64,000 bases of DNA, taken from contig JANQPC010000100.1 in assembly GCA_028285485.1 (NCBI GenBank), positions 62,001 through 126,000 on the forward strand. Direction: 5' to 3'. Shown in pieces: positions 51,307 through 59,782 of this stretch (its first letter is position 1; each line of letters opens with the position of its first letter). The notes beneath the pieces are model-generated. The model saw only the letters and a program-made list of their open reading frames with translations. It was not told where the DNA came from and did not search any database. Source of the stretch: Paracoccaceae bacterium (lineage in GTDB: Bacteria; Pseudomonadota; Alphaproteobacteria; Rhodobacterales; Rhodobacteraceae). The translations under genes were made by a program, and so were the position numbers.

Positions 51307-52377
51307 ATGAATATCAAAACCCTCCTGGCGGGCGCCACGCTCGCGTTTGGGATCGGGGCTGCCGCCCATGCGGATGATCCGCTGAAGGTGGGCTTCGTCT
51401 ATGTGGGGCCGGTGGGCGATTACGGCTGGTCCTACGAACACAACGAAGGCCGTCTGGCCGTGGAAGAGGCGTTTGGCGACAAGGTGGAAACCACCTTCGT
51501 GGAAAGCGTGCCGGAAGGCGCGGATGCCGAGAGGGTGATGACCCAGATGGCGCTTTCGGGCCACGACCTGATCTTCACCACCTCGTTTGGGTATATGGAC
51601 AGCACCATCGCGGTGGCCGAGAAATTCCCGGACGTGAAGTTCGAGCATGCCACCGGCTATAAACGCGCCGATAACGTTTCCACCTATTCGGCCCGGTTTT
51701 ATGAAGGCCGCGCCGTGATCGGCCATATCGCGGGCAAGATGACGGAATCGAACGTGGTGGGCTACATCGCCTCGTTCCCGATCCCCGAAGTGATCCGCGG
51801 CATCAACTCCGCCTACCTGCACGCCAAGAAGGTGAACCCCGATGTCGAGTTCCGTATTGTCTGGGTTTACACATGGTTCGATCCGGCCAAGGAGGCTGAT
51901 GCGGCGCAGGCGCTGATCGATCAGGGCGCCGACATTCTGATGCAGCACACCGATTCCACGGCCCCGATGACGATTGCCGAGGAAAAGGGCATCCTCGCCT
52001 TCGGCCAGGCGTCTGACATGATCAATTTCGGCCCCAACTCGCAGCTCACCTCGATTATTGATAACTGGGCGCCCTACTACGTTGCGCGCACCCAGGCTGT
52101 GATGGATGGCACCTGGGAAAGCGCGGATACCTGGGATGGTATCGAGCCCGGCATGGTGGCCTTCGCGGCGATGTCCGACAAGATCCCGGCCGACGTGCGG
52201 GCCGAGGCAGAGCAGATGATCGAAGACATCAAGTCCGGCGCCTACCACCCGTTCACCGGGCCGCTCAACAAGCAGGATGGCTCCGCCTGGCTTGGCGAAG
52301 GTGAAGTGGCCGATGACGGCACGCTGGCTGGCATGAACTTCTACATCGAAGGGCTTGCGGGCGACATTCCGAGCTAA
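51307..52377 (+). CDS. BMP family ABC transporter substrate-binding protein
   Basis: 356-aa periplasmic receptor. The signal peptide (MNIKTLLAGATLAFGIGAAAHA) lacks a lipobox Cys, so it is probably a soluble protein. The BMP/PnrA fold starts with LKVGFVYVGPVGDYGWSY, the nucleobase-contacting region typical of the family. Because it is coupled to xdhABC it most likely binds a purine base or nucleoside, but the ligand is inferred from context. A strong terminator follows the gene. Confidence 0.94.
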   Translation: MNIKTLLAGATLAFGIGAAAHADDPLKVGFVYVGPVGDYGWSYEHNEGRLAVEEAFGDKVETTFVESVPEGADAERVMTQMALSGHDLIFTTSFGYMDSTIAVAEKFPDVKFEHATGYKRADNVSTYSARFYEGRAVIGHIAGKMTESNVVGYIASFPIPEVIRGINSAYLHAKKVNPDVEFRIVWVYTWFDPAKEADAAQALIDQGADILMQHTDSTAPMTIAEEKGILAFGQASDMINFGPNSQLTSIIDNWAPYYVARTQAVMDGTWESADTWDGIEPGMVAFAAMSDKIPADVRAEAEQMIEDIKSGAYHPFTGPLNKQDGSAWLGEGEVADDGTLAGMNFYIEGLAGDIPS

Positions 52378-52397
52378 GCTACCCCGCTCTGCAGCTG

Positions 52398-52431
52398 AAG
52401 CCCGCGCCCGCCCGGCGCGGGCTTCTTTTTT
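52398..52431 (+). terminator. Rho-independent terminator of the xdh-importer operon
   Basis: Perfect 11-bp stem, AAGCCCGCGCC (52398-52408) with GGCGCGGGCTT (52414-52424), 5-nt loop, then C and six T (52426-52431). It lies 20 bp after the binding-protein stop and ends the plus-strand operon. Confidence 0.92.
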
Positions 52432-52579
52432 GGGGCGCACCGAGGGTTACACCATTGCCTATGCCGGCGCGGCGGGCATCGAGGCCGGCTAACACGAAAA
52501 GCGGCGTGCCAACGGCGCCCTTTGGCTTGCCAGGCGGCACGCGGAGTTTACCGCCCCGCCGCCAGCCCGCGCACATGAT

Positions 52580-52607
52580 TGGGCCCGCGCCTTTCAGCGC
52601 GGGCCCA
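52580..52607 (-). terminator. Strong GC hairpin downstream of Hint copy B
   Basis: Perfect 11-bp inverted repeat TGGGCCCGCGC / GCGCGGGCCCA around a 6-nt loop, 27 bp past the stop of the minus-strand Hint gene. There is no T run on either strand, so intrinsic termination is doubtful; a 3'-stabilising stem or repeat unit is possible. Confidence 0.45.
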
Positions 52608-52633
52608 CAGAGTGCGGAGTGGAGTGGAATGGA

Positions 52634-53275
52634 TCAGACGAATTCGGGCCGGTAATCCGGGGCCTCGGGCAGGCGGTAGCGGGCGGCGGCGGGGAAGGCC
52701 GCATCTTTCCGGCCGAGTTCGGGGAAAAGCGCCACAAGGCTATCGGCTGTGGGGGCATCCAGATGCGCGAGGCTGGCCTGGGTGGGCCGGTAGCTTTCCA
52801 CCGGCAGGCCATCGGCCGCGAAGACCTGATGCGCATCGAAAACGATGTTGTAATAGGTCACCTCGCCCGCGATCTTTTCAACATAGGCATCGTCGCTGGC
52901 CTCGGCGATGCTGTGGGCGGGGATGAGAGAGGATTCAGTGTCCGGCACATCCGCAAGGCGGTAGCCCGGCACGAGAATGCGGTGCCCACCGGCCAACGAA
53001 AGCTCGCGCTGGGGCATCATCGGCCCGATGGCCCGCGGTTTCAGCCTCACGGGCGCCAGGGCGGGGTCGGCGGCGATCTCGGCTTCCGTCACCGTCCGCG
53101 TCCAGACCATGCGCACGGGCTGAAGCCCGTTATCTCGGGTCACGATCAGATCGCCCTTGCGGATGTTCTCCATCCGCCGCGGGCCGCAGGGCGTGCGGAG
53201 CGAAGCCTTGGCCGTCAGCCCCTGGGAAGGAAGGCAATCAGGCCGGGGCTCGCGGATCTTCGTCAATGCGTTCAT
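52634..53275 (-). CDS. Hint (Hedgehog/intein) domain protein, copy B
   Basis: 213-aa protein with a Hint_2-type core: TPCGPRRMENIRKGDLIVTRDN, QPVRMVWTRTV and the C-terminal block YNIVFDAHQVFAADGLPVES. The expected Cys-Phe-x-x-Gly-Thr start is Gly19-Leu-Thr-Ala-Lys-Ala, so self-cleavage is unlikely. It has no signal peptide. It is monocistronic, flanked by two GC hairpins and a 359-bp gene-free region upstream. It is related to, but clearly divergent from, the copy at 26805-27398. Confidence 0.82.
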   Translation of the reverse strand: MNALTKIREPRPDCLPSQGLTAKASLRTPCGPRRMENIRKGDLIVTRDNGLQPVRMVWTRTVTEAEIAADPALAPVRLKPRAIGPMMPQRELSLAGGHRILVPGYRLADVPDTESSLIPAHSIAEASDDAYVEKIAGEVTYYNIVFDAHQVFAADGLPVESYRPTQASLAHLDAPTADSLVALFPELGRKDAAFPAAARYRLPEAPDYRPEFV

Positions 53276-53634
53276 GGCTCACTGTCCGAAAAACTGTTTC
53301 GTGACGCAGCTTTGGCGGGGAATGTGGCACGATTGGGGTAAACGAGTGGTCGCAGTCAGGCGCCCTATGGGGGTGGCGAAAGCCTGCCGATATCGGCGGA
53401 AATCCCCATCTGATTTCAATAAGTTAGAAAGGATGATGCGGGGTTTGACGCGCCTGGCTAGGTAAAATCGTCATTAAGCTAAACCGCGGCGCGAGGCGCC
53501 TTGGCACGGCGCGCGCCAAGTTCTGGGCCGAATCGCCCCTCAAACGGGCAACACTTGCCCTCCACTGCGCTGTTTGTCCGCCCAACCCCTTCAGATTACG
53601 TCAATTTTGCGGCGGCACGCCGCAAAACGGGCGC
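53276..53634. other. Gene-free region between Hint copy B and the flavoprotein gene
   Basis: 359 bp with no convincing frame. It must carry the promoter of the Hint gene (minus). No clear sigma-70 pair was found; TTGAAA on the minus strand (53414-53419) lacks a good -10. The segment 53405-53470 is AT-richer than its surroundings. At 53605-53627 lies the perfect hairpin annotated separately. Confidence 0.5.
53605..53627 (-). terminator. Perfect 10-bp hairpin past the flavoprotein stop
   Basis: TTTTGCGGCG (53605-53614) and CGCCGCAAAA (53618-53627) form a perfect stem with a 3-nt loop, 7 bp beyond the stop of the minus-strand flavoprotein gene. T residues are on the 5' arm on both strands, so it is not a canonical U-tract terminator but is well placed to end the minus-strand transcript. 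Confidence 0.5.
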
Positions 53635-56133
53635 CTAGCCATCGGCGCGAATGCGGGCATTGGCCCCGTCATACGGGCAATCTTCCGTCACCGTCGCAGG
53701 CCAGAGCCGATCGAACATCTTCACCTGAAGCGCCGTGCCCGGGGCTGCGGCCTCTGGGGCCACGTACCCCATGCCGATCGATTGGCCGAAATGCACGGAA
53801 TAGCCGCCTGACGTGAGCCGCCCCACACGCTGATCGCCCATGTACAGCGCCTCGCGGCCCCAGGGATCGGCGTCTTCGGGGCCATCCACCAAAACGGTCA
53901 CGCATTTCACTCGCAACCCGGTTTCCACCATGCGCGCTTTGCCGTGGAACTCTTTGCCAAGGTCCACAAACCGGTCGAGCCCGCCTTCCAGCGGCGTGGC
54001 ATCGCGGCCAAGCTCTGTCCCAAACGCGCGGTAGGATTTCTCCTGCCGCAACCAGTTCTGCGCCCGGGCGCCCACCGGCTTGATGCCATGCGCTTCACCG
54101 GCCTCCATCAGCCTGTCCCACAGGTAATTCTGCATCTCCATGGGGTGATGCAGCTCCCATCCAAGCTCACCGGTATAGGCCACCCGCACCGCCATCACCG
54201 GGCACATCCCAAGCTCGATCTCGCGCATCGACAGCCACGGGAACCGCTTGTTGCTGAGCGCTGTCGCCGGATCGGCATCGCGGATCAGTTCGGCCAGCAC
54301 GTCGCGCGACTTCGGCCCTGCAATGGCGAAGACGCCGTATTGCGAGGTCACGTCTTCCGCGTTGATCCGGCAGAACTCTTCTTCTTTGTCGGCAATCGCC
54401 TTGTAGAGGTAATCCTCGTCATAGGCATGCAGCCCGCCGGCCGAGACAAGGTAGTAGCGATCCTCACCCTCGCGCACGATGGTGTATTCCGTCCGCGTCG
54501 TGCCGTGATCTGACAGGGCGTAGGTCAGGTTGATGCGCCCGACCTTCGGCAGTTTGTTGGTGGTAAACCAATCGAGGAACGCCGTTGCGCCCGGCCCGCT
54601 CAGCCGGTGCTTGGCAAAGGCGGTGGCGTCAATCAGGCCCACGCCCTCGCGGATCGCCTTCGCCTCCTCCACCGCATATTGCCACCAGCCGCCGCGCCGG
54701 AAACTGCGCGCGTCATGGTCAAAACTGTCAGGCGCGCCTGTTGGCCCGTAGTAGTTGGGCCGTTCCCAACCGTTCACCTGCCCGAACTGCGCGCCGAGCG
54801 CCTTCTGCCGGTCATAGGCGGGCGCCGTGCGGAGGGGGCGGCAGGCTTCGCGCTCTTCATCGGGGTGATGCAGGATGTAGACGTGGCTATAGCACTCTTC
54901 ATTCTTCCGCATCGCATATTCGGTGGTCATCCAGGGCCCGTAGCGCTTGGGATCGAGGGACCCCATATCGATCTCGGCCTCTCCCTCGACCATGAGCTGC
55001 GCCAGGTAGTGCCCCGTGCCCCCGGCGGCGGTGATGCCGAAGCTAAAGCCCTCGGCCAGCCACATGTTGCGCAGCCCCGGTGCGGGGCCGAGCAGCGGAT
55101 TGCCATCGGGCGTGTAGCAGATCGGGCCGTTGTAATCGTCTTTCAGCCCCACGGTTTCCGAAGACGGAATCCGGTGGATCATGCTCATGTATTCTTCTTC
55201 GATCCGCTCCAGATCGAGGGGGAAGAGATCGGCCCGGAAGCTTTCGGGAACCGCGTATTCAAAACGCGCCGGCGCCCCGTACTCGTATGGCCCGAGGATC
55301 CAGCCGCCGCGTTCTTCGCGCACATACCATTTGGCATCGGCATCGCGCAGAACGGGATGTTCGGGGTTTGACTTGCGCCATTCCTGCAGGGCGGGATCAG
55401 GTTCCGTCACGATATACTGGTGCTCAACGGGGATCGCAGGGATCTTAATCCCCAGAAGTTGCGCGGTGCGTTGGGAATGGTTGCCGGTGGCCGTGACCAC
55501 GTGTTCGGCATGCACCGTCACCTGCTCATCCGAAGGCACCAGGTTGCCACCCTTTTCAACCATCTTGGTGCAGAGCACATCCCAGTGATCGCCCGTCCAG
55601 GTGTATCCGTCCACCTGCCACTTCCGCTCGATCGTCACGCCCCGCTGCCGCGCACCCTTGGCCATCGCCTGGGTCACATCCGCCGGGTTTATGTAGCCGT
55701 CTGTCGGGTGGTAGATCGCGCCCTTCAGATCCTCGGTGCGCACCAGCGGATAGCGCTCCTTGATTTGCGCGGGTGTCAGCCACTCATAGGGCACTCCGCA
55801 GGTCTCGGCGGTGGAGGCATAGAGCATATACTCATCCATCCGGGCATCCGTCTGTGCCATGCGCAGGTTGCCCACCACGTAGAAGCCCGGGTTCAGCCCC
55901 GTCTCTTCCTCCAGCGTCTTGTAATACTTGATCGAGTAGTCGTGGATGTGGGTCGTGGCGTAGGACATGTTGAAATAGGGCAGCAGCCCTGCCGCATGCC
56001 AGGTGGAGCCGCTGGTCAGTTCATCACGCTCCAGAAGCATCACCTCGCCCCACCCGGCCTTGGCCAGATGGTAGGCGATAGACGTGCCAACGGCCCCGCC
56101 GCCGACAACGAGGGCTTTCACATGGGTCTTCAT
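53635..56133 (-). CDS. Dimethylglycine/sarcosine dehydrogenase-type FAD oxidoreductase with GcvT domain
   Basis: 832-aa two-part enzyme. The N-terminal DAO domain starts with ALVVGGGAVGTSIAYHLAKAG and has the covalent-FAD-type SGSTWHAAGLLPYFN (His in the STWHAAG motif). The C-terminal half is an aminomethyltransferase (GcvT) domain that transfers the one-carbon unit to tetrahydrofolate, with VAYTGELGWELHHPMEM. Such enzymes demethylate dimethylglycine, sarcosine or related N-methyl compounds. ATG 56133 follows AGAGG. No other betaine genes are adjacent, so the substrate is uncertain. Confidence 0.92.
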   Translation of the reverse strand: MKTHVKALVVGGGAVGTSIAYHLAKAGWGEVMLLERDELTSGSTWHAAGLLPYFNMSYATTHIHDYSIKYYKTLEEETGLNPGFYVVGNLRMAQTDARMDEYMLYASTAETCGVPYEWLTPAQIKERYPLVRTEDLKGAIYHPTDGYINPADVTQAMAKGARQRGVTIERKWQVDGYTWTGDHWDVLCTKMVEKGGNLVPSDEQVTVHAEHVVTATGNHSQRTAQLLGIKIPAIPVEHQYIVTEPDPALQEWRKSNPEHPVLRDADAKWYVREERGGWILGPYEYGAPARFEYAVPESFRADLFPLDLERIEEEYMSMIHRIPSSETVGLKDDYNGPICYTPDGNPLLGPAPGLRNMWLAEGFSFGITAAGGTGHYLAQLMVEGEAEIDMGSLDPKRYGPWMTTEYAMRKNEECYSHVYILHHPDEEREACRPLRTAPAYDRQKALGAQFGQVNGWERPNYYGPTGAPDSFDHDARSFRRGGWWQYAVEEAKAIREGVGLIDATAFAKHRLSGPGATAFLDWFTTNKLPKVGRINLTYALSDHGTTRTEYTIVREGEDRYYLVSAGGLHAYDEDYLYKAIADKEEEFCRINAEDVTSQYGVFAIAGPKSRDVLAELIRDADPATALSNKRFPWLSMREIELGMCPVMAVRVAYTGELGWELHHPMEMQNYLWDRLMEAGEAHGIKPVGARAQNWLRQEKSYRAFGTELGRDATPLEGGLDRFVDLGKEFHGKARMVETGLRVKCVTVLVDGPEDADPWGREALYMGDQRVGRLTSGGYSVHFGQSIGMGYVAPEAAAPGTALQVKMFDRLWPATVTEDCPYDGANARIRADG

Positions 56134-56381
56134 CGCGGGGCCTCTGCATCTTCTCCGTTCTCGAAACGCTAGCAGAGCCGGGCGCGGGCCGTGACAACCT
56201 TCCGACGAAACAGCCGGAAAAAGCGACGCACCCCTCTGGCAACACTGCCTGTTTCGGGCGCGCAACCGTTTCCACCAGCGCCGCCGGGGCGCCTGACCCA
56301 TTGGCGCGTGGCCGATCCTGCGCTATCCCGCCCGCGAGGCATCTCAAGCGCGAATGCGCCCGGTTCGGCAGGATCACAGCC

Positions 56382-57230
56382 ATGCACAGCTACTCGCTCG
56401 CCACATACGTTCTGCAGGAACGGCATATGCCGATCCTGCGCGATTGGCTGGCGTTTCTGCACCACCCGCCCGAGGCGCTCATTGTCCATATCGCCGACGA
56501 TCCCGCCATCGCGGCGGCGCTCGAAGCGCTCTGCCGCGAGGTGGGGATCGCACTAAAGATCGTGCGCGCGGTCACGGTGGCCGATGTGGCGCGCGGCGAA
56601 GCGGGGCTGATGGCCGAGCAATTCGCGGCAGCCAGCTCGGAATTTATGGTAGTAATGCGGCTTGATACCTTTGTCTTCCGCGACGGCGATCCCGATTGGT
56701 TGCAGCCCGTATTCGAGGCGCTCGCCGAGGATCGCTACGTGTTCTTCACCGCTGCCCAGAACCGCTTTCGGGGCGACAGGGCGCTGGACGGCACGCCGTT
56801 TCTCACCACCCGGCATGTGAGCAACAATCTGGCCATCTACCGGCGCGAGAAGTGGCTCAGCATGCAGGCCCACGCCAAGGAGCATCAGCTTTTCGATCCC
56901 GCGCGGAAGCTTTTTGCGGAACGTTCGGTGATCATGTTCTGCTTCGATCAAAAGGTGCACGGCATTCGCCGCCTTTCGGGCCCAAACTGGCGCGCGCTGC
57001 ACACAAACGCCTGGGATGACAGGATGTTCGACGTGCGCCAGAACGCCATCGATGGCGTGGGGCTCGGCCCCTATCTCGCACCTTTCGAGGAAGATAAGTG
57101 GCATCCGTGGGAGCGGTACTATGGCCACCCGCGCCCAGGCCTCGCAGCGCTTCCGGCATTCTGGCTTCAGGAGATGCGGGGCTACCTGCGGCGCGGCGGC
57201 CCCCGCAAGTTCCCGATGCCGCTGGAGTGA
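56382..57230 (+). CDS. Hypothetical protein, glycosyltransferase-like
   Basis: 282-aa cytosolic protein I do not recognise. The N-terminal half reads like a GT-A nucleotide-diphospho-sugar fold: YVLQERHMPILRDWLAFLHH, then a run of small domain strands to VVMRLDTFVFRDGDPDWLQ, which sits where a DxD-type motif would be. The C-terminal part is Trp- and Arg-rich (DKWHPWERYYGHPRPGLAALP). No signal peptide or membrane helix. It ends 3 bp before the converging dehydrogenase stop. Glycosyltransferase activity is a guess. Confidence 0.7.
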   Translation: MHSYSLATYVLQERHMPILRDWLAFLHHPPEALIVHIADDPAIAAALEALCREVGIALKIVRAVTVADVARGEAGLMAEQFAAASSEFMVVMRLDTFVFRDGDPDWLQPVFEALAEDRYVFFTAAQNRFRGDRALDGTPFLTTRHVSNNLAIYRREKWLSMQAHAKEHQLFDPARKLFAERSVIMFCFDQKVHGIRRLSGPNWRALHTNAWDDRMFDVRQNAIDGVGLGPYLAPFEEDKWHPWERYYGHPRPGLAALPAFWLQEMRGYLRRGGPRKFPMPLE

Positions 57231-57233
57231 TGC

Positions 57234-58220
57234 CTAAAGCATTGCCGGAACAACAAGATCGGGCGGGCGGTGGCCATCATCGAAGGTTTTGATGTTGATG
57301 ATGACCTTTTCGCCCATCTCGAGCCGCCCCTCCTCGGTTGCCGAACCCATATGTGGCAGCAGCACCACGTTGGGAAGTTCGGCGAGCCGCGGATTAATCT
57401 CGCGGCGCCGTTCGAACACATCAAGCCCGGCGCCCGCTATCTCGCCCGCCCGCAGCATCCGGGTCAGCGCGTTTTCATCGATCACCTCTCCGCGCGACGT
57501 GTTCACGATCACCGCCGTGGGTTTCATCAGCTTGAGCCGCCGTGCATTGATCAGATGGAAGGTGGAGGGCGTGTGCGGGCAGTTGATCGAAAGAACGTCA
57601 ACCCGGCTGACCATCTGATCGAGGCTCTCCCAATAGGTGGCTTCAAGCGCCTCTTCGATCTCCGGCCGCAAGCGCTTTCGGTTGTGATAATGCACCTGCA
57701 TTCCGAAGGCCGTGGCCCGGCGCGCCACCGCCTGCCCGATCCGGCCCATGCCGAGGATGCCAAGCCGCCGCCCGCCAATCCGCTGGCCCAGAAAGGCAGT
57801 GGGCGCCCACCCATCCCATTCGGCCCGCTGCATCACGCCAAGGCCCTGCGGGATCTGGCGGGTGACTGCAAGCATCAGCGCCATTGTCATATCGGCGGTA
57901 TCGTCGGTCACCACGCCCGGGGTGTTGGAGACGTGAATGCCCCGCTGGCGCGCCGTGTGCACATCGATGTGATCCACACCCGCCCCGTAATTCGCGATAA
58001 GCTTCAGCCTGTCTCCGGCCTGGGCCAGAAGGCTCGCATCGATCGGATCTGTCAGCGTGGGCACCAGAACATCGGCGCTGCGCATGGCCGCCGCAAGCTC
58101 CTCCCGCCCCATTGGATCGTCGCTCTCACGCAGGGAAACATCGAAGAGTTCGGTCATCCTGGTTTCGACCGCTTCGGGAAGCCGTCGCGTCACCACAACA
58201 CGCAACCGATCAGACCCCAT
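57234..58220 (-). CDS. D-2-hydroxyacid dehydrogenase (glyoxylate/hydroxypyruvate reductase type)
   Basis: 328-aa NAD(P)-dependent enzyme. The Rossmann motif is RRLGILGMGRIGQAVARRA. Catalytic residues are Arg in VNTSRGEVIDENAL, Glu in the following region and His in PHMGSATEEGR. It resembles D-glycerate dehydrogenase/GyaR enzymes. ATG 58220 is used; the open frame upstream is not similar to the family. It is monocistronic and convergent with the hypothetical gene. Confidence 0.92.
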   Translation of the reverse strand: MGSDRLRVVVTRRLPEAVETRMTELFDVSLRESDDPMGREELAAAMRSADVLVPTLTDPIDASLLAQAGDRLKLIANYGAGVDHIDVHTARQRGIHVSNTPGVVTDDTADMTMALMLAVTRQIPQGLGVMQRAEWDGWAPTAFLGQRIGGRRLGILGMGRIGQAVARRATAFGMQVHYHNRKRLRPEIEEALEATYWESLDQMVSRVDVLSINCPHTPSTFHLINARRLKLMKPTAVIVNTSRGEVIDENALTRMLRAGEIAGAGLDVFERRREINPRLAELPNVVLLPHMGSATEEGRLEMGEKVIINIKTFDDGHRPPDLVVPAML

Positions 58221-58346
58221 GCGCAATGCCTCCCGTCTTCCCTTTCGGCGCCGTCGGTGGCAAAGTGACAAGGAACGAAAGCAGTAGCAACCCGGCTTCG
58301 CGCCGGGCGAAAAACGAAAACGAAGACAACAGGCTTGATCCGAGGG

Positions 58347-58856
58347 ATGGTGAGATCTTGCGCGCTCGTAAGGGTGGCCGCGGCAACGCTTCTGGCGGCG
58401 GTGGCAACGGCTGGCGTGGCTGAAGAGCTTCGGGGGCCGGTGACGAACCTGCCAATGCCCCGATTTGTCTCGCTGAAGGCGGCGGAAGGCAACGCGCGGC
58501 GGGGCCCTTCGCTTTCGCACCGTATCGATTGGGTGTTCAAACACCGTGCCATGCCGCTGGAGGTTACCGGCGAATACGGCCACTGGCGGCGGGTGCGTGA
58601 TCGCGATGGGGCGGGCGGCTGGATGCACTATTCGCTTCTCTCCGGCGCCCGCACCGTGATCGTGGCCGAAGATATGACGACGCTGCGCATGAAGCCCGAA
58701 ATTGGCGCGGCGGTTGTGGCCCATGCCGAGGCGGGCGTTGTGGCGCGGTTGGGCGATTGCACCCTTGATTGGTGCCGCATCAGCGCGGATGGCCGCCGTG
58801 GCTGGGCTCCGAAGGCGGCGCTTTGGGGCGTGGAGCCAGGCGAAATCCGCGATTAA
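58347..58856 (+). CDS. Secreted SH3-like domain protein
   Basis: 169-aa protein with a signal peptide (MVRSCALVRVAAATLLAAVATAGVAEE) followed by two SH3b-like repeats: RFVSLKAAEGNARRGPSL with WRRVRDRDGAGGWMHYSLL, and a second one with WCRISADGRRGWAPKAALWG. Such modules bind cell-wall peptides or proteins. ATG 58347 or the upstream TTG 58335 may be used. The stop overlaps the converging soxR stop by 4 bp. Confidence 0.87.
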   Translation: MVRSCALVRVAAATLLAAVATAGVAEELRGPVTNLPMPRFVSLKAAEGNARRGPSLSHRIDWVFKHRAMPLEVTGEYGHWRRVRDRDGAGGWMHYSLLSGARTVIVAEDMTTLRMKPEIGAAVVAHAEAGVVARLGDCTLDWCRISADGRRGWAPKAALWGVEPGEIRD

Positions 58857-59305
58857 CCGCCGGGCCGTTCGCCCATGAGATAGCGCGCGCCGGGGCCGTT
58901 TGTGCCGGCTTTATCCTTGGGATTGTACAGCGCGCATCGCTTCAGCGAGAGGCAGCCGCAGCCGATACAGCCATCAAGGCTGTCGCGCATCTTCTCCAGC
59001 GTTGCGATCCGCGCATCGATCTCGTCGCGCAGCCCCTCGCCGATCCCGCGCCAATCGGCTTCCGTAGGCGTGCGGTGATCGGGCAGGCCCGCCAGAACCT
59101 CGCCGATCCGGGAGAGTGAGAATCCGAATTGCTGCAGAATGCGGATGAACGAAACCCGGCGGATATCAGATCGACGGAAACGCCGGCTTCCGCCGCGGGT
59201 GCGGGCCGCATGCAAGAGCCCGCGCTCTTCGTAAAAGCGCAGCGCCGAGGCCGCGAGGCCCGTGCGCCGGCCGAGTGTTGTGATCGTGATTTCCGGATCA
59301 ACCAT
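58853..59305 (-). CDS. soxR: Redox-sensitive transcriptional activator SoxR
   Basis: 150-aa MerR-family regulator. An N-terminal winged helix (LGRRTGLAASALRFYEERGLL) is followed by a dimerisation helix and the 2Fe-2S loop Cys113-x2-Cys116-x-Cys118-x5-Cys124, exactly the SoxR spacing. It is activated by redox-cycling compounds that oxidise the cluster. It is divergent from the VOC gene; the sox box at 59344-59361 lies between them. No soxS is present, as usual outside enterics. Confidence 0.96.
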   Translation of the reverse strand: MVDPEITITTLGRRTGLAASALRFYEERGLLHAARTRGGSRRFRRSDIRRVSFIRILQQFGFSLSRIGEVLAGLPDHRTPTEADWRGIGEGLRDEIDARIATLEKMRDSLDGCIGCGCLSLKRCALYNPKDKAGTNGPGARYLMGERPGG

Positions 59306-59339
59306 TTTCAACCGTTTGTTTGAGAACGATATTTTTCCC

Positions 59340-59370
59340 TTTACCTCAAGTACACTTGAACTTTTAGCGT
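59340..59370 (+). promoter_or_regulatory. SoxR-dependent promoter with sox box
   Basis: TTTACC (59340-59345) is followed by a 19-bp spacer and TAGCGT (59365-59370). The long spacer is typical of MerR-type promoters. The spacer contains the 18-bp dyad CCTCAAGT-AC-ACTTGAAC (59344-59361), close to the Escherichia coli soxS operator CCTCAAGTTAACTTGAGG. It faces the VOC gene, whose start is 28 bp downstream. Confidence 0.88.
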
Positions 59371-59398
59371 GCAAGCCATCTAAATGGAAGGATCCGAT

Positions 59399-59782
59399 AT
59401 GGCCACCGCAAAACTCGAACATCTCAACATCACTGTCAGAGACCCCGATGCCACCGCCGCCTGGATGGGGCGCCTTTTTGGCTGGCACGTGCGCTGGGAA
59501 GGCGCGGCCATGCAAACGGGGCGCACCGTGCATGTGGGCGATGATGAAAGCTACATCGCGCTTTTCAGCCCCGCCGAGGATGTGGCCCCCGGATCCTCAA
59601 GCTATGCCACGCTGGGCGGCTTCAACCATCTTGCGGTGACGGTGGATGACCTTGATGCCATGGAGGAACGCGTGAAGGCGGAGGGGTTTGAGACCAAAAA
59701 CCATGCCGATTACGAACCCGGGCGGCGCTTCTACTTTCACGATCAAGACGGGATTGAAGTGGAGGTTGTCTCTTACGCCTGA
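59399..59782 (+). CDS. VOC/glyoxalase family protein, probable SoxR target
   Basis: 127-aa vicinal-oxygen-chelate protein with paired beta-alpha-beta-beta-beta modules: LEHLNITVRDPDATAAWMGRLFGW and GFNHLAVTVDDLDAMEERVKAEG ending in FYFHDQDGIEVEVVSY. His and Glu residues at both module edges could bind a metal. ATG 59399 is preceded by GGAAGGA; ATG 59384 would overlap that site. SoxR control suggests detoxification of redox-active or quinone-like compounds. It overlaps the converging phosphatase gene by 10 bp. Confidence 0.92.
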   Translation: MATAKLEHLNITVRDPDATAAWMGRLFGWHVRWEGAAMQTGRTVHVGDDESYIALFSPAEDVAPGSSSYATLGGFNHLAVTVDDLDAMEERVKAEGFETKNHADYEPGRRFYFHDQDGIEVEVVSYA

